Below, one piece after another: positions 1 to 6,137 of a stretch of DNA of 6,183 nt. A program made the translations under genes and the position numbers. The notes below the pieces were generated by a model that was not told where the DNA came from, did no database searches, and saw nothing but the letters and a program-made list of their open reading frames with translations. Source of the stretch: Candidatus Kapaibacterium sp. (GTDB lineage Bacteria > Bacteroidota > Ignavibacteria > Kapaibacteriales > UBA2268); the NCBI GenBank assembly GCA_027858275.1, contig JAQIDA010000199.1:1-6183 (forward strand), given 5' to 3'. Position 1 is the stretch's first letter. The number at the start of each line of letters is the position of its first letter.

Positions 1-1209
1 ATAATCTGATTCGGTATAAACTATGTACTGTCCGTTTGAAGAGGAAGACAGATAGTAACTTGAAGGATTATCAGTCAGTATTTTTTTGATGTTATCATTG
101 TTGTTGATATCTATGATACCATAGTCCGAATACTGATAATTGTATACCAAATTATTTTTCCCCGCACTGTATGCAAAATAATAATCAAATGAGGTCTGAC
201 CGTTGAGCAAATTTAGTGTTGAGCTGTAGTTATCACTACCGTAATAAGTCATTTGGTAGTAATGAGTGATTTTTGGTTTGATATTTAATCTAAATTCCCG
301 GTTTGATCCAAAATAATAATTATCAACAATCACACTTGTTGTATTAATATCAGTAATAGTATCACCCCGGTACGAAACGTTTATTAAATAAGCATCGAAA
401 TTCTCGGGGAATTCGCATTTATTCCAGAACAATCTCAGGGTCGTATCGTTGATTGTTTCATATTGCAATTTCGGAAAATTACCGCTGTAACGGCTTTCGG
501 GATAATAATATGCTTTATTGCTGCCGGCGGCTTTCAATATTAGTTGGTAGTTTGCGCTCTCACCAACATAATGAGGGTCTACAAATGAGCAGCTGTCAAT
601 TGAGCTATATACTGTGAGTATCTCAGGACAATTATATCCGTCTAAAACAAACTTAGTCAACCTATAGCTAATGATAGAGTCTATCGGTGGTTTCTTCCAT
701 GATATTTCTAACTTGCCGTCAATTTTTTTAACCGTAATTTTGGGCAAATCAAAACGTTGAATATCATAATAAATAATCACCCATTCTTTTTTTACAACAA
801 ATCTTTCAAGTTCGGCCAGATCGGCAAGCGAACCAGTCCCGGAGGCGAAATGAGCTTCAAAAACAACTCTGTGTGTGTCCAAAGCCGTTTGCTTCAAGAC
901 GGGAAATAATCCAAAGTTGTTACTTCGGGTGTCAGATGTTTTATGAAGGGAATCATCGACGACTACATAAGCCTGTAGGAATTTTTTATTAGAATTTGTA
1001 AAATTGTATCTGAGGTAGATCGATTGATTAGCCGGCTGCCAAATAGTGTCTTTGTCCCAGTTAAGCTCTACATCATATATTAGAGGCGGAGTGTTAGGAT
1101 CAACTTCCACAAAATGATTGCCCGTTGGCTCATATTCACATGCCGCAAAAAATATTATTCCAAACAAAATCAATGTCGGAAACAAAATAAATCTAAAATA
1201 CTTTTTCAT
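1..1209 (-). CDS. Lipoprotein with FN3-like domains and start of a possible beta-propeller (3' end outside window)
   Basis: The frame is open for 403 codons from ATG at 1209 to the window edge, with no stop, so the C-terminus is missing. The N-terminus is a lipoprotein signal: MKKYFRF, a hydrophobic core at residues 8-21, then FAAC with the lipidated Cys at 24 (Phe at -3 is a loose lipobox fit). The mature protein begins CEYEP; the acidic residues after Cys could favour surface export, but this is weak. Residues 41-150 look like a beta-sandwich. Residues 154-240 resemble a fibronectin type III domain (strand with LEISWKKP, then ISYRLTK, then ANYQLILKAAG). Residues 244-313 look like a second FN3-like domain (LRLFWNK, FDAYLINVSYRG). 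From about 341, short repeated strands (YFAYSAGKNNLVY, SSNGQYIVYTE) suggest the first blades of a beta-propeller. Likely role is binding at the cell envelope; no enzyme motif is visible. It has its own promoter candidate and lies beyond a terminator, so it is probably transcribed separately. No clear Shine-Dalgarno precedes the start. The reading frame is secure, the function is not. Confidence 0.85.
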   Translation of the reverse strand, partial: MKKYFRFILFPTLILFGIIFFAACEYEPTGNHFVEVDPNTPPLIYDVELNWDKDTIWQPANQSIYLRYNFTNSNKKFLQAYVVVDDSLHKTSDTRSNNFGLFPVLKQTALDTHRVVFEAHFASGTGSLADLAELERFVVKKEWVIIYYDIQRFDLPKITVKKIDGKLEISWKKPPIDSIISYRLTKFVLDGYNCPEILTVYSSIDSCSFVDPHYVGESANYQLILKAAGSNKAYYYPESRYSGNFPKLQYETINDTTLRLFWNKCEFPENFDAYLINVSYRGDTITDINTTSVIVDNYYFGSNREFRLNIKPKITHYYQMTYYGSDNYSSTLNLLNGQTSFDYYFAYSAGKNNLVYNYQYSDYGIIDINNNDNIKKILTDNPSSYYLSSSSNGQYIVYTESDY

Positions 1210-1236
1210 ATCGTATACTCTGTTTTGTGATTCAGT

Positions 1237-1246
1237 CAAATATATA
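1237..1246 (-). promoter_or_regulatory. Candidate -7 promoter box of the lipoprotein gene
   Basis: The minus strand reads TATATATTTG here, ending in TATATTTG, a perfect match to the Bacteroidota sigma-A -7 consensus TAnnTTTG. It lies 27 bp upstream of the ATG at 1209. No clear TTG -33 element is found 17-23 bp further upstream, so the match rests on the -7 box alone. The same 10-mer stands at nearly the same distance before the TPR gene. Confidence 0.5.
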
Positions 1247-1274
1247 ATAATTACTTGATTCATTTATCATAATT

Positions 1275-1293
1275 GAGATTAAGCAATAATCTC
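1275..1293. repeat. Perfect 7-bp inverted repeat in the intergenic region
   Basis: GAGATTA at 1275-1281 is repeated inverted as TAATCTC at 1287-1293, with a 5-base spacer. It lies about 30 bp upstream of the candidate -7 box of the lipoprotein gene, where a dimeric regulator could bind. On the minus strand its first arm overlaps a Shine-Dalgarno-like AAGGAG, but no credible gene follows. It has no T tract after it on the minus strand, so it does not look like a terminator. It could also be chance. Confidence 0.35.
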
Positions 1294-1319
1294 CTTATAA
1301 AAAACAAGAAATTACGATG

Positions 1320-1360
1320 AAAAATGACGCCCTAATTGTGCGTATCTACAATTAATGGGC
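1320..1360 (-). terminator. Intrinsic terminator after the TPR-TraB transcription unit
   Basis: On the minus strand, GCCC (1360-1357), a two-base bulge and TAATTGT (1354-1348) can pair with ACAATTA (1339-1333) and GGGC (1332-1329), giving an 11-bp stem with an 8-base loop. Four bases later comes a run of five T (1324-1320). It starts 17 bp after the TAG of the HEAT-like frame. Stem, T run and position fit a rho-independent terminator. The bulge and short T run make it moderate in strength. Confidence 0.65.
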
Positions 1361-1377
1361 AATTCCGGACAGAATAA

Positions 1378-2769
1378 CTAGTTATAATAGCCCGATGATT
1401 TTTTGATAAAGGCTCTTTGGCGTTTGTATATCCTGATTCGTTTTAACATTTTCTCAATTTCCTCATCAAGGTCTTTTTCTTCTTTGTCTAAGGAAATGGA
1501 ACGATAAGTTAATATGTTATTAACTGAAACGGAATCTTTTTCTTCGGGGAAAAGACCGGTACAAACCAAATAATTATCAGTCGTTTCGTCATTTTTGCGA
1601 TAACGTTTGTAGAATCTCAGCCAACCTTTATGACCTTTCACAGCGATAAGCTTCTCTTCGAGATAAACAAGACTGTCCTTCTCTTCATTGTACGCGACCG
1701 GATATATTTGAGCTTCGGCAAAAGCCTGTCTGCTTTTGTATTCATCGTCCATCAAATCAGTTTTGTCTGCTTGATTGAGATATACATACAACAGTCGTCT
1801 GTCTTGGCGTCTTTCGGCAATTTCGTTGATGACATCCTGATCAAAATCAATATCATTTTTCAGATACAAATATATTGTTAAAATGCGCATTTCGTTATTG
1901 CTTGATTTCAACAGTTTTTCGAGATACTTCTCAACAGCCGGTTCATCCGACCACTGCATAAGCATGATCGCAAAATTTAGCTGCAAATAACGATTATGTT
2001 CTTTTTTAAGAAAAACTTGGTTGTAGTTAGTGTTGTTTGAATAATCGCTGCCGCCGTTGGTATCTTTCTTTTCTGAAGAGAGTCTGCGCTTGAGATCGTT
2101 TCGCGCTTCTCGAATAATTATTTTTTTGTGTCCGTTTAATATATCTTTACCCGGAACTCCCTTTTCAAGGATCTTCGCCGCAAGCCTTGTTACAGAGTAT
2201 TTATACTCCGGATATTGGAGATAATCCAGCAATTCAGGAAACAGATTGGCTGCTGTTTCGAGCGAATCCTCAAAGCTGAGGAAAATTTTTCGGATGTCGC
2301 TGTAATCGGAAGCTAAGGGCGTATCCCGATCCAACAGCTCTAAAAACTTAGCGCATGACTCTTTGCTCTTGAGTTCTGACAGTGTGCTCAGCACTGCCAG
2401 TTGCACCTGCAGAGTATCTGTAGCACGATTAAAATATTCATCTAAGAAGTCAATTATATCGTCATTTTTCAGAGTTCCCAAGGACTTTATCAAACTCAAT
2501 CTGTATTGAAATTCATCAGCATCGAACTCGAAGTCATCCAGCAATTCCATAAGATCATCAGCATCTTTATCCTTGAATTCAAACTGATCAAGCGAGCGCA
2601 AAGCCTGATAGCGTTCAGTACTGTCACCGGAAGCAAGAGCTTCAAAAAACATATCTGAGTGATCCGCGAACAGACTTTTGCCGAACACTGTATCTGCCGG
2701 CGCGAAACTGTCAAAAAATGTATTTTCAAAATAACTCGGTTTAGACAAAGTGTCGCCTATCGAAGTCAA
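1378..2769 (-). CDS. HEAT-like alpha-solenoid frame; probable C-terminal part of the frameshifted TraB/GumN protein
   Basis: This is an open frame of 463 codons if counted from TTG at 2769, but I doubt that it is an independent gene. It has no signal peptide and no ATG until residue 40, and its first residues (LTSIGDTLSK to FFDSFAP, about 1-23) are the final strands and helix of a PsbP-like domain whose start is in the upstream frame. Upstream of TTG the frame stays open for 11 more codons and encodes IKEG, which matches IKKG in the preceding repeat. Residues 38-230 and 258-332 are paired amphipathic helices of HEAT type (for example YQALRSLDQF, QVQLAVLSTLSEL, YSVTRLAAKILEK, EMRILTIYLYLK). 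A polar Asn/Ser/Gly-rich linker lies at 231-250. Residues 355-425 are predicted mostly strand, and 428-455 is a highly charged helix that may be coiled coil. Solenoids of this kind usually bind proteins. The frame ends with TAG just before a terminator. If the frames are joined, the whole protein is about 1,217 residues. Confidence 0.8.
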   Translation of the reverse strand: MTSIGDTLSKPSYFENTFFDSFAPADTVFGKSLFADHSDMFFEALASGDSTERYQALRSLDQFEFKDKDADDLMELLDDFEFDADEFQYRLSLIKSLGTLKNDDIIDFLDEYFNRATDTLQVQLAVLSTLSELKSKESCAKFLELLDRDTPLASDYSDIRKIFLSFEDSLETAANLFPELLDYLQYPEYKYSVTRLAAKILEKGVPGKDILNGHKKIIIREARNDLKRRLSSEKKDTNGGSDYSNNTNYNQVFLKKEHNRYLQLNFAIMLMQWSDEPAVEKYLEKLLKSSNNEMRILTIYLYLKNDIDFDQDVINEIAERRQDRRLLYVYLNQADKTDLMDDEYKSRQAFAEAQIYPVAYNEEKDSLVYLEEKLIAVKGHKGWLRFYKRYRKNDETTDNYLVCTGLFPEEKDSVSVNNILTYRSISLDKEEKDLDEEIEKMLKRIRIYKRQRAFIKKSSGYYN

Positions 2770-2780
2770 AGTATAAACAG

Positions 2781-2790
2781 CACCTTCCTT
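2781..2790 (-). promoter_or_regulatory. Shine-Dalgarno-like stretch at the frame junction
   Basis: The minus strand reads AAGGAAGGTG directly after the first two bases of the TAA stop of the TraB frame. It could support reinitiation at TTG 2769, about 11-13 bases downstream, which is longer than usual spacing. In the joined frame the same bases simply encode Lys-Glu-Gly, matching the preceding repeat, so the resemblance may be accidental. Confidence 0.3.
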
Positions 2791-2805
2791 TATATCAATT
2801 TTTTA
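2790..2805 (-). other. Frame break (A6 run and premature stop) in the TraB/GumN gene
   Basis: The upstream frame reads CGT AAA AAA TTG ATA TAA and stops. The downstream frame is open only after a TAA at 2805-2803, so the two can be joined only between 2802 and about 2793. The six A residues at 2804-2799 sit there. One extra A, or a -1 ribosomal slip after the second AAA, gives RKK-IDIKEGAVYTL and restores a continuous protein. The classical two-tRNA slippery heptamer is imperfect: the base before the A run is T. Confidence 0.75.
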
Positions 2806-5030
2806 CGTATCATTTTTATACTGTTTGTATCGACAAGACGGACATTCATGGTATACAAACCGTCACTTGAATCCGTATCATAGGAATAAATCTTCAATGT
2901 CGAGTCATTGAGCATTCTTTCGCGGCGATAAGTCCAAAATGAATCAATATGCTTTTCGCTGTAATACTTATGAAGTCGGACAAATTCGATCCTCACAAGT
3001 TGTCCCGTTAGCGGCTCAGTATAGAAAGTCGATTTGTATTTTGTTTCGAAAGGCGTCTTATCCCTTGTGCTTATAGTCCGTAAATCTTTCATCACTTCCT
3101 GCAGGATATTGTCAGCAGGCTGCTTCGGGCTTGTGACAGTGAAATGGAACAGAGTATCTCTACAGCTGATATATTCCGAAACATCCGTCAGATCCGTAAA
3201 TTCAAGTGAGTTGAAGAAATTGTCCCTGTGATCGTCGTCCTCAGTTTTAGCAATCAGGAGGAAGAATTCCACACCCTTTTTTATCACTCTGAGATTCAAC
3301 TTCAGATCATCTTTTTCAACGGTCGCGTCTATTGACGGGAACTGCTTATATGTGGCAAGCTGCATTTCCTTAATAAGAAAATCTCTTGCGTCGGCATATT
3401 GTTCAATAACATAATTCAATTCAAAAGTATCTTCTTCTATATACTCGAAATCGAAAATCGAAGTTCTGCGCATCATGAAAAATTCTCCGGAATTAGTATC
3501 AACCGAAACTATTTCTCGGAACTCCTCATTGCGGGAATCTTCAACATTGAAATTGCTGACAGCCATACCCGGCAGGTTTATATCAAACCCTCCGCGTCCG
3601 TCATGATATTTATGAGGTTCCGAATAATGAGTGAAGTTAAATTTAACGGAATCAAAAAACTCCGAGTTGTTTTCCATTGTTACAAAATCGTCGGGCCCGC
3701 TCATCTTGAATAAGATAATTTCCAACGGAGTTATGAATATCTTGTATCTCTGATAATCGCCGCGAACAAGTTTGTTTGTAATATCAAAACATCGGAATCC
3801 TTGCAGGTTTATTTCCTTTTTCTCTTGAATTTCACCGGGGATATTTTCATAGAACAGACTGTCGATCATCATGAAAATATCATCCCTGCTTTTATTATAC
3901 AAATCAGCGTAAGTTCTCAATCGCAGAACCGCGAAGTAAGATCCGTTTATAGGATCGGGATGATACATCTGAGTATAATCATCAATCGACGGTATCACCG
4001 AAAACTCACCCGGCACCGAAACACTGAAAACCGAATCACTCGGATAATGAGTCTCGAAACTTAGTTCATAACGCAGTTTGTCAATCTCCTTGCGCTTAGC
4101 CATTGTCTCATCCGTTATGACTTTTTCACAAGCTTCTACTGTATATCCGAGCTCTCTGAGCATATTAATCATGCCGTCTTCGCCGGGCAGATGAGCCGCT
4201 CCGACACCTGTAAACACAGTTTTGAGTTTCAGCAGAGAATCGAGTCTGGCTATCATTATTCTATTGCGCTCGACAATCATATATTTGTGATGATTTTTAG
4301 AAGGATTGAGCATTCGAGTAATTGTATCAAGATAATTGATGTTGCCCTTGCGGTAGGCATCTTCTATAAGATCGCCGATAGTTTGTCCCGGCAAAAGTTT
4401 TTCGTATAATTTGGAAGCGTCGCGTCTTTTGTCTTTGTCCTTGACTTCATCCGGAATCATTGACAAGAGAACCAATTTCGACATTTCTTCAAAATCTTCC
4501 AGATTTACCGTTTCTTTGCTCAGTTTTTTCGCAGCTTGAAATAGAAATAAATCAAGATACGTACTTTCACTAAAATTATCTTGGAAACCACCTGTTCTTC
4601 TGTACAGCAGACTGTTTATTATATTGTCCTCTTGCGCCAACAAATTGCCGAGCACAATGTCAGTCGGCAGTAAAGTTTGGAATTCGACAGTATACATATC
4701 ATTAATCTTAGGCTTCCTCGCTTTCATCATCGAGTATGCTCCGCCAAAAAGCGGAGAATCCATCATGTCTTTTATCATAGAAGCCGGATTAGCTTCCATA
4801 GCAACTACGTCAACAGACTCAATGCCCTTATAGAATTCTTCACTAAGATTGAAAGCCAGCTTCTTACTGACATGCATAGTACCAAACAAATAGGAAGGTT
4901 TTTCGATTCCGTTGCCGCTGATTTTCCACAGCAGACTATGCTTTTCAGACAGTTCGTCAGACTCAGCATAGGATACAAAAGGTACAACAAAGATTAATAA
5001 TAACAAAAAAGCAAGCATATTTTTTTTCAT
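2790..5030 (-). CDS. Exported TraB/GumN-family protein with PsbP-like repeat extension (N-terminal part of split gene)
   Basis: I start at ATG 5030 (746 codons), because MKKNMLAF gives a standard signal peptide; a TTG at 5051 would add seven polar residues. In residue numbers from ATG, cleavage probably follows SYA at 22. Residues 30-300 are a TraB/GumN domain: LLWKISGNG, YLFGTMHV (GxxH, His53), VVAMEAN (Glu79), VERN (Arg255) and GVGAAHLPG (second GxxH, His280). In the related Tiki proteins the two GxxH motifs belong to a metal-dependent peptidase; here the residues are kept, but the activity is inferred. The usual TraB/GumN protein has about 300 residues. The extension holds PsbP-like repeats at about 320-465 and 466-612, each ending in FF(D/N)S (458-461 and 605-608). 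A third repeat begins near 613 (CRDTLFHFTVTSP) and is cut off at the stop. The rest is in the next frame. The protein is likely periplasmic. The gene lies 27 bp after the TPR gene and is probably cotranscribed with it. Confidence 0.88.
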   Translation of the reverse strand: MKKNMLAFLLLLIFVVPFVSYAESDELSEKHSLLWKISGNGIEKPSYLFGTMHVSKKLAFNLSEEFYKGIESVDVVAMEANPASMIKDMMDSPLFGGAYSMMKARKPKINDMYTVEFQTLLPTDIVLGNLLAQEDNIINSLLYRRTGGFQDNFSESTYLDLFLFQAAKKLSKETVNLEDFEEMSKLVLLSMIPDEVKDKDKRRDASKLYEKLLPGQTIGDLIEDAYRKGNINYLDTITRMLNPSKNHHKYMIVERNRIMIARLDSLLKLKTVFTGVGAAHLPGEDGMINMLRELGYTVEACEKVITDETMAKRKEIDKLRYELSFETHYPSDSVFSVSVPGEFSVIPSIDDYTQMYHPDPINGSYFAVLRLRTYADLYNKSRDDIFMMIDSLFYENIPGEIQEKKEINLQGFRCFDITNKLVRGDYQRYKIFITPLEIILFKMSGPDDFVTMENNSEFFDSVKFNFTHYSEPHKYHDGRGGFDINLPGMAVSNFNVEDSRNEEFREIVSVDTNSGEFFMMRRTSIFDFEYIEEDTFELNYVIEQYADARDFLIKEMQLATYKQFPSIDATVEKDDLKLNLRVIKKGVEFFLLIAKTEDDDHRDNFFNSLEFTDLTDVSEYISCRDTLFHFTVTSPKQPADNILQEVMKDLRTISTRDKTPFETKYKSTFYTEPLTGQLVRIEFVRLHKYYSEKHIDSFWTYRRERMLNDSTLKIYSYDTDSSDGLYTMNVRLVDTNSIKMIRKKLI

Positions 5031-5044
5031 AAAGTCTTTCTGCT

Positions 5045-5057
5045 CCGGCAATGCCGG
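5045..5057. repeat. GC-rich palindrome between the TPR and TraB genes
   Basis: CCGGCAATGCCGG is a perfect odd-length palindrome that fills the first half of the 27-bp gap. As RNA on the minus strand it can form a 5-bp all-GC stem with a three-base loop. Its 3' arm includes the GG of a GGAG lying 13 bases before the TraB ATG at 5030. The stem could tune translation of TraB or stabilise the message. It has no T tract, so it is not a terminator. Confidence 0.4.
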
Positions 5058-5843
5058 TTATTTTAATTTGTTTAATTGTGGTAAAATATCATATTTTACA
5101 AAGCCGTAGTCGGGTTTAATCGACAATGCTTTTTTAATATATTTTTTCGCTTTGACTTTGTTTTCGCGAAGAATCTCCAGTTGAGCAAGATACGCGAAAA
5201 TTTCAGCCTTGCCGGCCCAATCGATTTCATCTGTATCAATTGCTTTGTTTTGTTTAACGATTGTCAAAGCGTTTTTGAGGAGTGATTCAGAACGGGATTT
5301 ATCTCCTCCGAACGCTTCAGGTGTGTGCATCAAATGAGTCGCGGCAACCAGAAACACTTTTGGGCTGTTCTTTTCAAGCGTATCGGCAATATGTATCCAA
5401 TGATTGGCCTTATAGCCAAAATAAAACGCCCGAACAGGAGAAAGAGCCGATTTCTTACCATAAGCACTCGACAGCAGAGCCGCGACTTCAGCGGTCTTAC
5501 GAATCTCATAAGCCATATTCAGATAATCGATAGATTGATCAAAATAATCATAAGCGCTGTCAGTATCGATATTATAATATATTTTGCCCAGCTGTATCGC
5601 CAAAATTCCTTCGTAACAATACAAAGCAGATTTACCTGCAGCCAACGGAGACAGTTTGTCCGAGGCAGACAGCAATTCTTTGAGAAGTTTTTTATCAAAA
5701 GTATAATAGGCACTGTCAATCGCAGATTTTAGTTCAGCGAGATTTGAATAGGAATGATTATTCGCACTTCTTCCTGCTGTTCCTGTGTTCAGAAAAAAGC
5801 AAACAATTAATATTGAAGATAAAAATACAAAACGAAAACGCAT
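5058..5843 (-). CDS. Exported TPR-like helical repeat protein
   Basis: There are 261 codons from ATG 5843. The N-terminus (MRFRFVF, hydrophobic core 5-18, possible cleavage after GTA at 23) is a signal peptide without a lipobox. The rest is helical with TPR-like spacing: AIDSAYYTFDKKLLKELL at 41-58, a helix pair at about 69-117 (SAYDYFDQSIDYLNMAYEI), then about 119-155 and 161-198. A clear final TPR lies at 212-243 (EIFAYLAQLEILRENKVKAK, then KKALSIKPDYGF). The motif TPEAFGGDKSRSESLLKNAL at 174-193 is typical of a group of exported TPR proteins in Bacteroidota, and resembles the T-component proteins of some TRAP transporters. No transporter genes are nearby, so I do not assign that role. It likely mediates protein contacts in the periplasm. 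It has its own promoter candidate and is followed by the TraB gene after 27 bp, which suggests a shared function or at least a shared transcript. Confidence 0.85.
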   Translation of the reverse strand: MRFRFVFLSSILIVCFFLNTGTAGRSANNHSYSNLAELKSAIDSAYYTFDKKLLKELLSASDKLSPLAAGKSALYCYEGILAIQLGKIYYNIDTDSAYDYFDQSIDYLNMAYEIRKTAEVAALLSSAYGKKSALSPVRAFYFGYKANHWIHIADTLEKNSPKVFLVAATHLMHTPEAFGGDKSRSESLLKNALTIVKQNKAIDTDEIDWAGKAEIFAYLAQLEILRENKVKAKKYIKKALSIKPDYGFVKYDILPQLNKLK

Positions 5844-5868
5844 AAAGTTTAATTATTTTAAATTTCGA

Positions 5869-5878
5869 CAAATATATA
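5869..5878 (-). promoter_or_regulatory. Candidate -7 promoter box of the TPR-TraB unit
   Basis: The minus strand reads TATATATTTG, containing TATATTTG, a perfect match to the Bacteroidota -7 consensus TAnnTTTG. It lies 25 bp upstream of the ATG at 5843, in the 90-bp gap after the DUF6485 gene. A TTG -33 element is not evident. An untranslated leader of about 20 bases would follow. Confidence 0.5.
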
Positions 5879-5933
5879 TTCTATAGTCAGGACGTTATCT
5901 CAGGCTCAGAATTGTTTTAACAAAGTGATATTT

Positions 5934-6137
5934 TTACACTTTTCCTTCGTTTACTAATCTCGCGAAATGCTCAAATGATCTGTCAAAAGTTCGTTCTGCG
6001 GCATCCGGGAAGAAACAAGCCGGCATTTCCCTGACTCTCAGATGCTTAGCAACACAATCACAACAGATGCCTTTTATTGAACAGGGTTCATAACTGCAAT
6101 TGCAATGTTGTAGATTCTTTTCTTTTTTGCATTCCAT
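5934..6137 (-). CDS. DUF6485-type small cysteine-rich protein
   Basis: This is a complete 67-codon gene from ATG 6137 to TAA. The sequence begins MECKKEKNLQHCNCSYEPCS and continues with KGICCDC, a His at 32, EMPACFFP at 37-44 and the ending TFDRSFEHFARLV. This order (NL..CNC.Y.PC..KG.CC.C....H....E.PACFFP....FDRS...F) is what I recognise as the DUF6485 family, small cytosolic proteins of unknown function found in many anaerobic and environmental bacteria. Eight cysteines (3, 12, 14, 19, 25, 26, 28, 41) suggest that it binds metal, zinc or an iron-sulfur cluster; that is inference. There is no signal peptide. The frame stays open upstream to the window edge, but the family-like MECKKEKNL beginning supports this start. 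A purine-rich AGAGAG lies 11 bases before it. No promoter box is visible in the 46 bases upstream, so it may be cotranscribed with a gene outside the window. Confidence 0.88.
   Translation of the reverse strand: MECKKEKNLQHCNCSYEPCSIKGICCDCVAKHLRVREMPACFFPDAAERTFDRSFEHFARLVNEGKV

Noticed and set aside
1232..1270. A 12-codon minus-strand frame from ATG 1270, after AAGGAG near 1291
   Set aside because: The spacing from AAGGAG to ATG is about 20 bases, the frame runs through the promoter box, and the peptide has no recognisable feature.
1378..2769. The HEAT-like frame as an independent gene starting at TTG 2769
   Set aside because: Its beginning completes a PsbP-like repeat of the upstream frame, and codons before the TTG (IKEG) also fit that repeat. 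Spacing from the Shine-Dalgarno-like sequence is long. Reinitiation is not fully excluded.
5031..5051. TTG at 5051 as start of the TraB protein
   Set aside because: It would place the start inside the GC palindrome and put seven mostly polar residues before the signal peptide. ATG at 5030 gives MKKNMLAF, a normal signal start.
1630..5732. Several open frames of 60-135 codons on the plus strand, and short minus-strand frames, inside the long genes
   Set aside because: They lie entirely opposite or within well-supported genes, carry no recognisable domain, and look like shadows of the true frames.
5911..5922. Inverted repeat TTGTTTTAACAA after the DUF6485 gene as a terminator
   Set aside because: The stem is short and AT-only with a two-base loop, and no T tract follows on the minus strand.
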